In this document: positions 1-7,630 of the stretch, one piece after another
Layout: every line of letters begins with the position of its first letter
Position numbering within the stretch: the stretch's first letter is position 1
Assembly (NCBI GenBank): GCA_963710175.1
Contig: CAVPZC010000001.1
Location: 930,001 to 994,000, forward strand
Source of the DNA: Phormidesmis sp963710175
GTDB lineage: Bacteria; Cyanobacteriota; Cyanobacteriia; Phormidesmidales; Phormidesmidaceae
Length of the DNA stretch: 64,000 nt
Direction: 5' to 3'
Made by a program: the position numbers and the translations under genes
The notes under the pieces: model-generated
Seen by the model: only the letters and a program-made list of their open reading frames with translations
Told to the model about the DNA's origin: nothing
Databases searched by the model: none

Positions 1-1029
1 TCATGGCTCGCAGCTGAGGGGAATTCACTGATCAAGCCGGGGCAGAAAGTGCTGGTCGTTTCCAATCCGGCGGTGTTTGAGCTTTATGGGGAGCAGACTG
101 TAGCCTCACTCACTCAGGCCGGCTACGAGGTCTGCCACTGCATTTTGCCAGCGGGCGAACAGTACAAAACCCTGGCTTCCATCGAAAAAATTCACAGTGC
201 CGCTTACGAAAATCACCTAGAGCGCAGCTCCGCTATGGTCGCATTGGGCGGCGGTGTCATTGGTGACATGACCGGGTTTGCGGCAGCTACCTGGCTCAGG
301 GGCATTGCGGTGGTTCAAGTTCCCACCTCACTGCTGGCTATGGTCGATGCTTCTATGGGCGGCAAAACTGGCGTCAACCACCCAAAAGGGAAAAACCTGA
401 TTGGTGCATTTCACCAGCCCCGCCTGGTTTTGATCGATCCGCAGGTGCTCCAGACACTTCCCCTCAGAGAATTTCGCGCGGGGGTTGCTGAAGTGATTAA
501 GTACGGTGTGATTTGGGACTTGCCTTTATTTGAGCAGCTGGAAGCGGCTGATAGTCTTGACGACTTCACCCATGTCAGTGATGAACTGCTGCAAGCGATG
601 CTGGAGCACTCCTGTCAGGCCAAGGCAGATGTCGTCAGTCAAGATGTAAAAGAGTCTGGAATTCGCGCCATTTTGAACTACGGCCATACGATTGGCCATG
701 CCGTAGAGAGTCTGACAGGCTACAGCGAAATTAACCACGGTGAAGCCGTCGCTATCGGCATGGTCGCTGCCGGACAGATTGCGGTCGATATGGGCGTGTG
801 GGAGAAACCTATGACTGAGCGTCAAGATGCGTTGATAGAAAAGGCCAAACTGCCGGTCCGTCTGCCCAAAGGCATCAGCATCGACGACATTTTGATTTCG
901 CTGAAAAGTGACAAAAAGGTGCAAGCAGGCAGAGTCCGATTTGTGTTGCCCAAAGGCATCGGCGCAGCTTTTGTCAGCGACCAGGTTACCGACAAAACAG
1001 CGCGAGCTGTCTTAAGGAGGCTGTCTTAA
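1..1029 (+). CDS. aroB: 3-dehydroquinate synthase, 5' end outside window
   Basis: Converts DAHP to 3-dehydroquinate, the second step of the shikimate pathway, in the cytoplasm. The reading frame is open from base 1, so the gene begins before the window; the GTG at 49 is an internal codon and not the start. The NAD-binding region (GGGVIGDMTGF) and the following PTSLLAMVDASMGGKTG block are intact. The metal-binding Glu (in GVAEVIKYG) and two His (in GHTIGHAVE and NHGEAVAIGM) are present. The frame ends normally in a TAA at 1027-1029 and is followed by a terminator hairpin. The family is very well conserved, so the assignment is firm. Confidence 0.97.
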   Translation, partial: SWLAAEGNSLIKPGQKVLVVSNPAVFELYGEQTVASLTQAGYEVCHCILPAGEQYKTLASIEKIHSAAYENHLERSSAMVALGGGVIGDMTGFAAATWLRGIAVVQVPTSLLAMVDASMGGKTGVNHPKGKNLIGAFHQPRLVLIDPQVLQTLPLREFRAGVAEVIKYGVIWDLPLFEQLEAADSLDDFTHVSDELLQAMLEHSCQAKADVVSQDVKESGIRAILNYGHTIGHAVESLTGYSEINHGEAVAIGMVAAGQIAVDMGVWEKPMTERQDALIEKAKLPVRLPKGISIDDILISLKSDKKVQAGRVRFVLPKGIGAAFVSDQVTDKTARAVLRRLS

Positions 1030-1047
1030 AGAAATGGTATTGACCTG

Positions 1048-1093
1048 CCGCAGGTTGGGTTGAGTCTGAGGCAATCCAACCTGCGGTTTCTTT
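1048..1093 (+). terminator. Rho-independent terminator after aroB
   Basis: A perfect 11-bp stem (CCGCAGGTTGG at 1048-1058 with CCAACCTGCGG at 1076-1086) is followed by TTTCTTT. It sits between the convergent aroB and pirin genes. An AAAGAAA tract on the other side could let it serve both strands. Confidence 0.75.
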
Positions 1094-1796
1094 AAGCTGC
1101 CAGATCGAACAGCAGCACTTCTGTGTCATCTGCGGTGGCGGTGAGATTGAGCGGAGTCAGGTTAGCGATCGCCGCCCCGTCTCCAGCTGTCATCTCCTGA
1201 CCATTGAGCTGTACCGTGCCGCGAGCGATTTGCAACCAGGCCCGACGGTTGTCAGTTAGCTCGTAGGTCAACGCGGCCCCTTTGCTGAGCGTTGCGGTGT
1301 ACAGGCTAACGTTCTGATGGATGGTGACTGAGCCCTCTCTACCATCGCGTGAGCCGACCAGCCGCCACTGATCCTGCCGCTCAGACGAACCGAAGTGCTT
1401 TTGCTCATAGCCGGGGGCGAGTCCTGGCGTATCGGGCATGATCCAGATTTGCAAAAAGTGCACCGGGTTCTCGCTGGAATAATTCATTTCGCTGTGAGAG
1501 ACGCCTGTCCCGGCGGTCATGCGCTGCACATCGCCGGGGCGGATGACAGAGCCGGTGCCCATGCTGTCTTTATGCGCTAGTTCTCCTTCGAGAACGTAAG
1601 AGATGATTTCCATGTCGCGGTGGCTGTGAGTGCCAAAGCCTGCCCCAGGAATCACCCGGTCATCATTGATCACACGCAGATCGCTGAAGCCCATGTGCTC
1701 AGGATCTCGATAGCCACCGAAGGAAAAAGTGTGCTGAGAATTCAGCCAGCTGAACTTAGAAACGCCACGGTCTTCCGCTTTCCGAATTGCTAGCAT
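1092..1796 (-). CDS. Pirin family protein (YhhW-like)
   Basis: A bicupin protein of the pirin/YhhW family, 234 residues, the usual length. Some members have quercetin 2,3-dioxygenase activity; the natural substrate here is unknown. The four metal ligands of the N-terminal cupin are all visible: His57 and His59 (THSH), His101 and Glu103 (HSE). The gene runs divergently from a LysR regulator 135 bp away and shares with it a strong palindromic operator. It is therefore probably under control of that regulator, a common arrangement for this family. Confidence 0.9.
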   Translation of the reverse strand: MLAIRKAEDRGVSKFSWLNSQHTFSFGGYRDPEHMGFSDLRVINDDRVIPGAGFGTHSHRDMEIISYVLEGELAHKDSMGTGSVIRPGDVQRMTAGTGVSHSEMNYSSENPVHFLQIWIMPDTPGLAPGYEQKHFGSSERQDQWRLVGSRDGREGSVTIHQNVSLYTATLSKGAALTYELTDNRRAWLQIARGTVQLNGQEMTAGDGAAIANLTPLNLTATADDTEVLLFDLAA

Positions 1797-1885
1797 TTGT
1801 GGTCACCTCTATAAATGAAGGGTTTATTGGCCTGGCTCTATTATGAATTGATTCTATATAAATAACAATAGGTCTATTTATGGAC

Positions 1886-1912
1886 AAATTGTATCTAAAA
1901 TAGAGACAATTT
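1886..1912. promoter_or_regulatory. Palindromic LysR-type operator
   Basis: Twelve-base arms AAATTGTATCTA and TAGAGACAATTT around a 3-base centre match at 11 of 12 positions when one is reverse-complemented. The ATTGT..ACAAT ends fit the T-N11-A style of LysR sites. The site lies 20 bp before the regulator start. A second smaller palindrome, AATAGGTCTATT, is at 1867-1878. Confidence 0.65.
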
Positions 1913-1931
1913 CGACGGCGCTAACCAGGCA

Positions 1932-2840
1932 ATGATGGATAAGCTAGAAAGTATGCGGGCTTTTGTTGAAGTGGTTGAGAGCGGTGGCTTTGCGGCGGCT
2001 GGAAGGCGGCTGGGGCGATCGCGCTCAGTCATCAACAAGCTCGTAGCTCAGCTTGAGACGGATTTGGGCGTTCAGCTATTGCAGCGGACAACGCGCCGGG
2101 TAAGCTCAACCGATACGGGGCGGGCTTACTACGAGCGCTGTGTGAATATCCTGGCAGAGGTGACAGCGGCGGAAGTGGCGGTGGGCCAGCTGCAAGATGA
2201 ACCGAAGGGAACGCTGCGGATAAATGCGCCAATGTCGTTTGGTACGATGCATTTGGCAGAGGCGATCGCCGCCTTCATGACTCAATACCCCGATATTCAG
2301 GTGCAGCTCACCTTAAACGACCGCTTCATTGACCTGATTGAAGAAGGCTTTGACATCACGCTTCGCATTGCCGCAGTCAAGCCAGAAGAATCTCTGGTTG
2401 TGCAGCCTATAGCCTCGGTTTGTCGTGTCCTCTGCGCAGCGCCTGACTATTTGCAAGCACGCGGCATCCCCACGCATCCAGACGATCTGCGAGACCACGA
2501 CTGCCTCAACTACGGTCATCTGGCTACCGGCAGTCAGTGGCAGCTGAGCGGGCCAGCGCAAACGTATACCGTCCCGATTCGCTGTCGGTATTTCTCTAAT
2601 AACGGTGAGGTGTTAAAAGAAGGCGCGACAGCTGGCATTGGCATCGCCCTTTTACCCACCTTCATCGTCGGGCAAGCGCTGCAAACAGGGAAGCTCATCA
2701 TCGTTCTACCCGACTATTGCCCGCCCGCAATTACTGCCCACCTTTGCTACGCCACCAACCGGCATCTCTCTACTAAAATTCAGCTGCTGACCGCCTTTTT
2801 ACAGGAGTGGTTTGAGCAGCCCAGTTGGGAGGCTCAATGA
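1932..2840 (+). CDS. LysR family transcriptional regulator
   Basis: A DNA-binding regulator of 302 residues, typical for LysR proteins. The N-terminal winged helix-turn-helix (about residues 1-60, with FAAAGRRLGRSRSVINKLV and LQRTTRRVSST) is followed by a substrate-binding domain of the periplasmic-binding fold. It resembles the clade next to pirin and quinone-reductase genes. Two ATG codons (1932 and 1935) are possible starts. It is divergent from the pirin gene and probably controls both promoters through the palindrome just upstream. The inducer cannot be told from sequence. Confidence 0.92.
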   Translation: MMDKLESMRAFVEVVESGGFAAAGRRLGRSRSVINKLVAQLETDLGVQLLQRTTRRVSSTDTGRAYYERCVNILAEVTAAEVAVGQLQDEPKGTLRINAPMSFGTMHLAEAIAAFMTQYPDIQVQLTLNDRFIDLIEEGFDITLRIAAVKPEESLVVQPIASVCRVLCAAPDYLQARGIPTHPDDLRDHDCLNYGHLATGSQWQLSGPAQTYTVPIRCRYFSNNGEVLKEGATAGIGIALLPTFIVGQALQTGKLIIVLPDYCPPAITAHLCYATNRHLSTKIQLLTAFLQEWFEQPSWEAQ

Positions 2841-2859
2841 CATCTCGGTTGACACAAAG

Positions 2860-3282
2860 CTAGGTAGAGACAGAGACAGATGACGAGCCCGACTGCTTCT
2901 CTTTAGTTTTGGAGAGCTTTTCAGAGACCGCTGCCACTTCTTCTAGGCGGGCTGCTTCCTCCGCATCTACTGTGTCCACATCGGCAGGCTCATCTTGAGG
3001 GGTAGAGGATGATTCGCGGCTGGGCGCTGTAGGGCCGGGCGCTTCAGCGGCAGTTTGAATAGCGGTGACCTTTCCGGCAGCGCTGACAGGGGTGATCGCG
3101 CTTTCCCTTTGGGCTTCCTTCTGGGCTTGCCCTTGAGTCAGTGCCAACGACTCTGCTGCAATATCTTCTTGAATGCGGCGGGAAACAAATGAGACAAAGG
3201 CAATGCCCACAAATCCGGCGCTAAACAGCATCCATCCATCAATGACGTAAGTCATTAAGTGGTTGAGTTCACTAACAGACAT
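2860..3282 (-). CDS. Hypothetical single-span membrane protein
   Basis: I do not recognise this family. The start is set at 3282, where GAGG lies 8 bases before the ATG; an upstream in-frame extension to 3339 has no such site. The 139-residue product has one membrane segment near its N-terminus (WMLFSAGFVGIAFVSFVS) and then a long hydrophilic tail rich in Ala, Glu, Ser and Pro with probable coiled-coil character. It is convergent with the LysR gene and divergent from hisB. The tail is probably cytoplasmic, but no function can be assigned. Confidence 0.6.
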   Translation of the reverse strand: MSVSELNHLMTYVIDGWMLFSAGFVGIAFVSFVSRRIQEDIAAESLALTQGQAQKEAQRESAITPVSAAGKVTAIQTAAEAPGPTAPSRESSSTPQDEPADVDTVDAEEAARLEEVAAVSEKLSKTKEKQSGSSSVSVST

Positions 3283-3528
3283 AAGAGAAACCTCGCTGAA
3301 CGCCAGCGCCGGTGCTGATTGCCTGTTGACTAGCAGCAATAATACATAGCGCTTAATCGCCTATTATGCTAGCTCATCTGTCAAGATTCAATGCTGTGTG
3401 AAGAAGGGTTGCAGTGCCAGGCAGCGCCAAATTATCAGAATGACCACAGACTCCTGCAAAGTCGTAAAATTGAAAGGCCCATTCACCCGCTGAGAATTTA
3501 CAGTTCAACGCCACTTTTAGAAATAGCT

Positions 3529-4197
3529 ATGGTCTCTAGCCCCTCTCAGATTTCAACTGCTGCCTCGCCCTTATCTCGTACAGCAGAACCTCATGCAGTA
3601 GAGCAGGCAGGCCGCACAGCTTCGGTCAGCCGCACGACCAAAGAAACCGACGTGCAGGTAGTGCTCAATGTCGATGGGCAGGGCCGCTGCACCGCTGATA
3701 CAGGCATTCCTTTTTTAGACCATATGCTGCACCAGATTGCCTCTCACGGACTGTTTGATCTAGAGGTGCGGGCTACTGGCGATATCGAAATTGACGATCA
3801 CCACACTAATGAAGATGTGGGTATTACGTTGGGAATGGCGCTGCATCAGGCGTTGGGCGATCGCAAAGGCATTACCCGCTTCGGCCATTTTGTCGCCCCG
3901 TTAGACGAAGCCCTGGTACAAATAGCGCTTGATTTCTCTGGCCGACCCCATCTTACCTATGGGCTAGAGATTCCCACCCAGCGCGTTGGCACCTACGATA
4001 CTCAGCTGGTGCGCGAATTTTTTGTGGCGATTATTAACCACGCTCAGATGACGCTGCATATCCGTCAGCTCGATGGCATCAACTCTCATCACATCATTGA
4101 AGCGACCTTCAAGGCTTTCGCTCGGGCGATGCGCATGGCAACTGAAACTGACCCCCGCAGGGCCGGGACTATCCCCAGCTCGAAAGGGGTGATCTAA
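3529..4197 (+). CDS. hisB: Imidazoleglycerol-phosphate dehydratase
   Basis: Dehydrates imidazole glycerol phosphate to imidazole acetol phosphate in histidine synthesis. The manganese-binding His/Glu motifs are clear: DHMLHQIASHG, DDHHTNEDVGI, and NSHHIIEATFKAFARAMR near the C-terminus. The frame is open back to 3391, but ATG at 3529 gives 222 residues, close to family length, with only a short Ser/Thr-rich N-terminal extension; the upstream stretch shows no family similarity. It is a monofunctional enzyme with no phosphatase domain fused. It stands alone, as cyanobacterial his genes usually do. Confidence 0.95.
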   Translation: MVSSPSQISTAASPLSRTAEPHAVEQAGRTASVSRTTKETDVQVVLNVDGQGRCTADTGIPFLDHMLHQIASHGLFDLEVRATGDIEIDDHHTNEDVGITLGMALHQALGDRKGITRFGHFVAPLDEALVQIALDFSGRPHLTYGLEIPTQRVGTYDTQLVREFFVAIINHAQMTLHIRQLDGINSHHIIEATFKAFARAMRMATETDPRRAGTIPSSKGVI

Positions 4198-4247
4198 GAG
4201 AGCAACCGAGTGGTTAATATCAGGACAGTTGCTTGAAACAGTCGCGC

Positions 4248-4754
4248 TTAAGACATTTGGGCAGTGGCCAGCTGCTGCCTAGATTGGCTCTGCTGCCGAA
4301 TGGTTCTAGGGGCGATCGCCAGCCGGTAATTGCGCACAAAGACCTCTATTTGATTGAGGGCTTGAGCGACTGATTTTTGCGTTGAAATGGGCTGTACACG
4401 CCGGGCCCTCATTTCTGTAGTAGGCAGCTGCAACAACCACGCTTGCGGCGATTGACCGTAGCGGCTGTGGGCGTCGCTGAGCAGCGCTGCCGGGCTTTTC
4501 AGCTGAGGATTCGGCTGCTGAACAGCGAGTGGGCTAACTTTTATATCTGAGCAAGGCTGCGCATGGGGGGTAATAAAGATGGCATAGTCAGCCTGTGATA
4601 CCGTCTCAGCGGCAAGGGGAGATTGGTCGAGATGAAGCGATCTCACGCCCGGCAGCTGCCAGCCGTCAACCGCGCTAGAAATAGCTTGGGTTGCTTCAGT
4701 CTCTTCGCAGCAGACAATCCAAAATTTTGTTTTATGAGAAGTGGGCACTGACAT
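4248..4754 (-). CDS. Degenerate hydrogenase maturation protease-like protein
   Basis: The C-terminal two thirds resemble cyanobacterial peptidase M52 (HybD/HoxW type), proteases that trim NiFe hydrogenase large subunits. The phrases LPGVRSL, QADYAIFITPHAQ, IKVSPL and RYGQSPQAWLLQLPTTE keep the order and spacing of that fold. The expected N-terminal GNxLRxDDGVG, which supplies a Ni-contacting acidic residue, is replaced by CCEETEATQ, so the enzyme is probably inactive. The frame is open to 5021, but ATG at 4754 gives 168 residues, the family length, and the upstream part is repeat-filled DNA. No hydrogenase gene is nearby. Confidence 0.55.
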   Translation of the reverse strand: MSVPTSHKTKFWIVCCEETEATQAISSAVDGWQLPGVRSLHLDQSPLAAETVSQADYAIFITPHAQPCSDIKVSPLAVQQPNPQLKSPAALLSDAHSRYGQSPQAWLLQLPTTEMRARRVQPISTQKSVAQALNQIEVFVRNYRLAIAPRTIRQQSQSRQQLATAQMS

Positions 4755-5269
4755 GTCGCTACAAATGAGGGGACGATTTTGCGGAACGGGAGATATAGCT
4801 CCTGTCGAGTTGCTTAGGACACTTTTATCGGCTGAAACCGTTATCTGACAACAGGCAACTCGACTGGCAAAGTAAGAATGCATCCTTACTTTGCTATAGC
4901 TGTAAGCCTTTTCACCATCATGCCTCAGGCTGATTAGAACCATCAATAGTTGTTGATGAAAGTTTAGGTGAACACTGTTGCTCAGATAAAGATTTAGGTG
5001 AAGATGTGAAGATTTAGACAAAGGTGAAGGTGACGGTCTCTATAAAGTACTTCAGCAGCTAGCGGGTTTGATCGGGAGCATTGCGCAAATACAGTCTGTC
5101 ATCGATTATGCTCCGCAAATCGCGGATACATTTGCGATTTGCGGAGCACTTTGCCTGTTGCTATATAGCTCCTGTTGAGTTGCCTGCTGTCAGTAATGCT
5201 GCGTGCAAAGTGCCGGAAGCTATATTAGATTGACTGTATGCCTGCTAGCGATCGCCCTCATCTATCATC
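4755..5269. repeat. Intergenic region with several inverted repeats
   Basis: No convincing gene. It holds a 10-bp perfect hairpin at 4867-4894 (GCAAAGTAAG / CTTACTTTGC), an inverted pair GTCGAGTTGC at 4804-4813 with GCAACTCGAC at 4855-4864, and a 15-bp perfect hairpin at 5109-5148. A segment TAGCTCCTGTYGAGTTGC occurs at 4796-4813 and again at 5166-5183, and 4845-4864 is an inverted near-copy of 5175-5194. The pattern suggests decayed palindromic repeat elements. Confidence 0.6.
5109..5148. repeat. Long perfect hairpin, dispersed repeat family
   Basis: Arms TGCTCCGCAAATCGC and GCGATTTGCGGAGCA are perfectly complementary over 15 bases with a 10-base loop. The centre CGCGGATACATTTGCG is close to CGCGGATGCATTCGCG at 48718-48733, so the two sites look like one repeat family. 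Confidence 0.7.
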
Positions 5270-5785
5270 ATGGCTTTATTTGTAATGCCTGCTGCCAGTG
5301 CCAAAGTCATGAGCGCAGCGTTTTTAGAAGCGCTGCGCTTTGCGGCCCACCAGCACCGCCATCAGCAGCGTAAAGACAACGTTACGCCCTATATAAATCA
5401 CCCAATCGCCGTTGCTAATATCTTGCTCAACGAAGCTGGTGTGACTGACGAAACTGTACTGATCGCTGCTTTGCTGCACGATACCGTCGAAGATACTGAT
5501 ACCCGCTTTGCAGACATTGAGCAGCGCTTTGGTCGCGCGGTGCGCGACGTTGTCGCCGAAGTGACTGATGACAAATCTTTGCCAAAAGCAGCGCGCAAGC
5601 AAGCGCAGATTGACCATGCGCCGAGTTTGAGCGATCGCGCCCGCCTGATAAAAATTGCTGACAAAACTGCTAACTTGCGCGATGTCGCCAATGCGCCACC
5701 CCAGGATTGGCCGCTCTCCCGGCTCAATGAGTATCTCGACTGGGGCAAAGCCGTCATCGACCCAATTCGCGGCAGCCATGCTTAG
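5270..5785 (+). CDS. Small HD-domain protein, ppGpp hydrolase-like (MESH1/SAH type)
   Basis: A stand-alone HD hydrolase of 171 residues matching the hydrolase half of RelA/SpoT and the MESH1 small alarmone hydrolases. The expected residues are present: His44 in NHPIAVA, the HD pair His70-Asp71, the following Glu74-Asp75, and the IKIADKTANLRD segment. No synthetase or regulatory domain is attached. The likely reaction is removal of pyrophosphate from (p)ppGpp, although MESH1 homologues also act on NADPH. ATG codons 6 and 14 are alternative starts. It lies alone between two repeat-rich spacers. Confidence 0.85.
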   Translation: MALFVMPAASAKVMSAAFLEALRFAAHQHRHQQRKDNVTPYINHPIAVANILLNEAGVTDETVLIAALLHDTVEDTDTRFADIEQRFGRAVRDVVAEVTDDKSLPKAARKQAQIDHAPSLSDRARLIKIADKTANLRDVANAPPQDWPLSRLNEYLDWGKAVIDPIRGSHA

Positions 5786-6206
5786 CTAGAAAATCTCTTC
5801 GATCAGGCTTACTGGCAGGGTAAGAAAAAGATTGGTGCGCTGAAGGAGTCAGGATAGCTAAGGAAGCTGCCACTTAATAAAGTCCCAGTGGATCGGAAAC
5901 GCTGTTGCTCTCTTTCAAAGTTCCTCTCCCGGCGGAAGAGGGACTTTGAATCCGGTTTCCTCTCCCAAATACGTGTTTAGCGTGAGTAATCCTGTATTTC
6001 GGTGCCCCTTGCTAAGGGGCACCAGCGGAGGGGTTTCGGGGTGTAGCGGACTCATCGGGGACCCCTCCCTTGTGGTTCCCCTTGCCAAGGGGCACCAGTC
6101 TCAAGGCTTTGATGTTGCGGTGGTGTTGAGGTGCACTAAACAAGTACTCTCCCAGCTGGAGAGGGCTAGGGTGAGGGCTGCTGGGGTCTTGTGCGATCAC
6201 GGCTCC
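5786..6206. repeat. Intergenic region with three palindromes
   Basis: No supported gene. A hairpin at 5914-5950 (TTCAAAGTTCCTCT with AGAGGGACTTTGAA, 13 of 14 paired) comes first. A perfect 10-bp palindrome GGTGCCCCTT-gct-AAGGGGCACC is at 6001-6023, and a second copy with one mismatch is at 6074-6096. The 3-base loops and near-identical arms suggest a small dispersed repeat, possibly also acting as transcription stops between the HD gene and sqdX. Confidence 0.6.
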
Positions 6207-7340
6207 CTAAGCGGCGATCGCCATCCCCCCCGCATTCACCACATCTATATAAAACCGCTCTAGCTGCCGCGTAGACGCCTCCCAGCCCCAGCGCTCAGCC
6301 TCTACCCGAGCATTCTGCCTGAGCAGCTCGCGTTCAGCTTTCATGCCCAACAGCTTTTGCGTAGCGACAATTGCCCCTTGCTCATCGGCAGGGTCAAACA
6401 TAAAGCCATTGACGCCATTGGTCACAATATCTGGAATGCCCCCGGCATTAGCAGCAATCACCGGGCAGCCAGCAGCCATTGCCTCTAATAGAACAAGCCC
6501 TAGCGTTTCGGTGCGAGAAGGGAAGATAAAAGCGTCGGCAGAGGCGTAGGCAGCGCCCAGTTCTTCGCCGCCCAGATAGCCAACAAAGTGGGTGAGCGTC
6601 CCAGCAAAGTGTTTTTCAAGCTCTTCGCGGTGCGGGCCGTCGCCCACTAAGGCTAAACGAGCACCGGGGATAGATTCTAGAACAGGTTTGATTCGATCAA
6701 TTTCTTTTTCGGCAGAGAGGCGACCGATATAGATCAAAATAGGGGCTTCGGGATGGCCCTCGGTGAGGTGCGATCGCATCTCTTCGCTACGCAAATCAGG
6801 CCGAAATAGCGCCGTATCTACCCCCTTCTGCCACACTTCTACCCGCTCAATATCGTGCTCAGTCAGCTCCTGCCGCATTGCCGTCGAAGTACACAAATTA
6901 ATCGCGGCTTTGTTATGCATGGCTTTCAGCAGCTCCCACAGCACCCCTTCTAGCATGCCAAGGTTGTAGTGCTCCAGGTACTTGGGCAAATGCGTGTGAT
7001 AAGAAGCCACCAGCGGCACATTTAGAGACTTGCTGTAGTAAATGCCCGCTAGACCCAGCACTGCCGGGTTGACCACATGAATCAGCTCAGGATCGAACGC
7101 CTCTATCGCTTCTCGGATAGACGGGCGCGGTAAGGCTAGTTTTAGCTCCGGGTACAGCGGTAGCGGAAACCCCGAGACCCCTTCTACTCTGGCCCCTTTG
7201 TACTCGGTCAGGCCGCCTTCGGGGCAAAACACGCAGACCTCGTTGCCGAAGTTTTGCAAATGTTCGACGGTATGCTTCAGGCGAGTGACAATGCCGTCAA
7301 CTTTAGGGAGAAAGGTCTCTGTAAAAATGGCAATTCGCAT
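6207..7340 (-). CDS. sqdX: Sulfoquinovosyltransferase SqdX
   Basis: Moves sulfoquinovose from UDP-sulfoquinovose to diacylglycerol, giving the thylakoid lipid SQDG. It is a GT4-type glycosyltransferase of 377 residues; the first domain begins MRIAIFTETFLPKVDGIVTR, and the C-terminal nucleotide-sugar site includes FIFPSRTETLGLVLLEAMAAG. The ATG at 7340 is chosen because the family begins exactly there; the frame is open to 7391. sqdB lies 290 bp upstream on the same strand, making the usual sulfolipid pair. Confidence 0.95.
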   Translation of the reverse strand: MRIAIFTETFLPKVDGIVTRLKHTVEHLQNFGNEVCVFCPEGGLTEYKGARVEGVSGFPLPLYPELKLALPRPSIREAIEAFDPELIHVVNPAVLGLAGIYYSKSLNVPLVASYHTHLPKYLEHYNLGMLEGVLWELLKAMHNKAAINLCTSTAMRQELTEHDIERVEVWQKGVDTALFRPDLRSEEMRSHLTEGHPEAPILIYIGRLSAEKEIDRIKPVLESIPGARLALVGDGPHREELEKHFAGTLTHFVGYLGGEELGAAYASADAFIFPSRTETLGLVLLEAMAAGCPVIAANAGGIPDIVTNGVNGFMFDPADEQGAIVATQKLLGMKAERELLRQNARVEAERWGWEASTRQLERFYIDVVNAGGMAIAA

Positions 7341-7630
7341 AGGTACAGCAAGGTCAGGAGTGAAGTGGAAAAAAATCAGTAGGCCGATCACGCTGCTATA
7401 AATCAGCAGGAGATATCAGGTTTTTACCCTGAGAGAACAGCCTTTTGCAACCCTCTTAGGACACTTGATACAGGTGCCATGCAGCACCCCATTCAAGTCA
7501 GGCTACAGATAGAGATTTGCCCAAAAACGTTAGCTCGGCAAAAAGGCCAGGTCGCACCTAGAACATTGAGTTCTCAGTAACAAACTGACCTTCGTCAATC
7601 GGCAGATAGGCCGCTTATCTGGCAGGCAGG

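Noticed and set aside
5946..6263. Open frame of about 105 codons in the spacer before sqdX
   Set aside because: It reads through the two palindromes, has no ribosome site and runs into the 3' end of sqdX.
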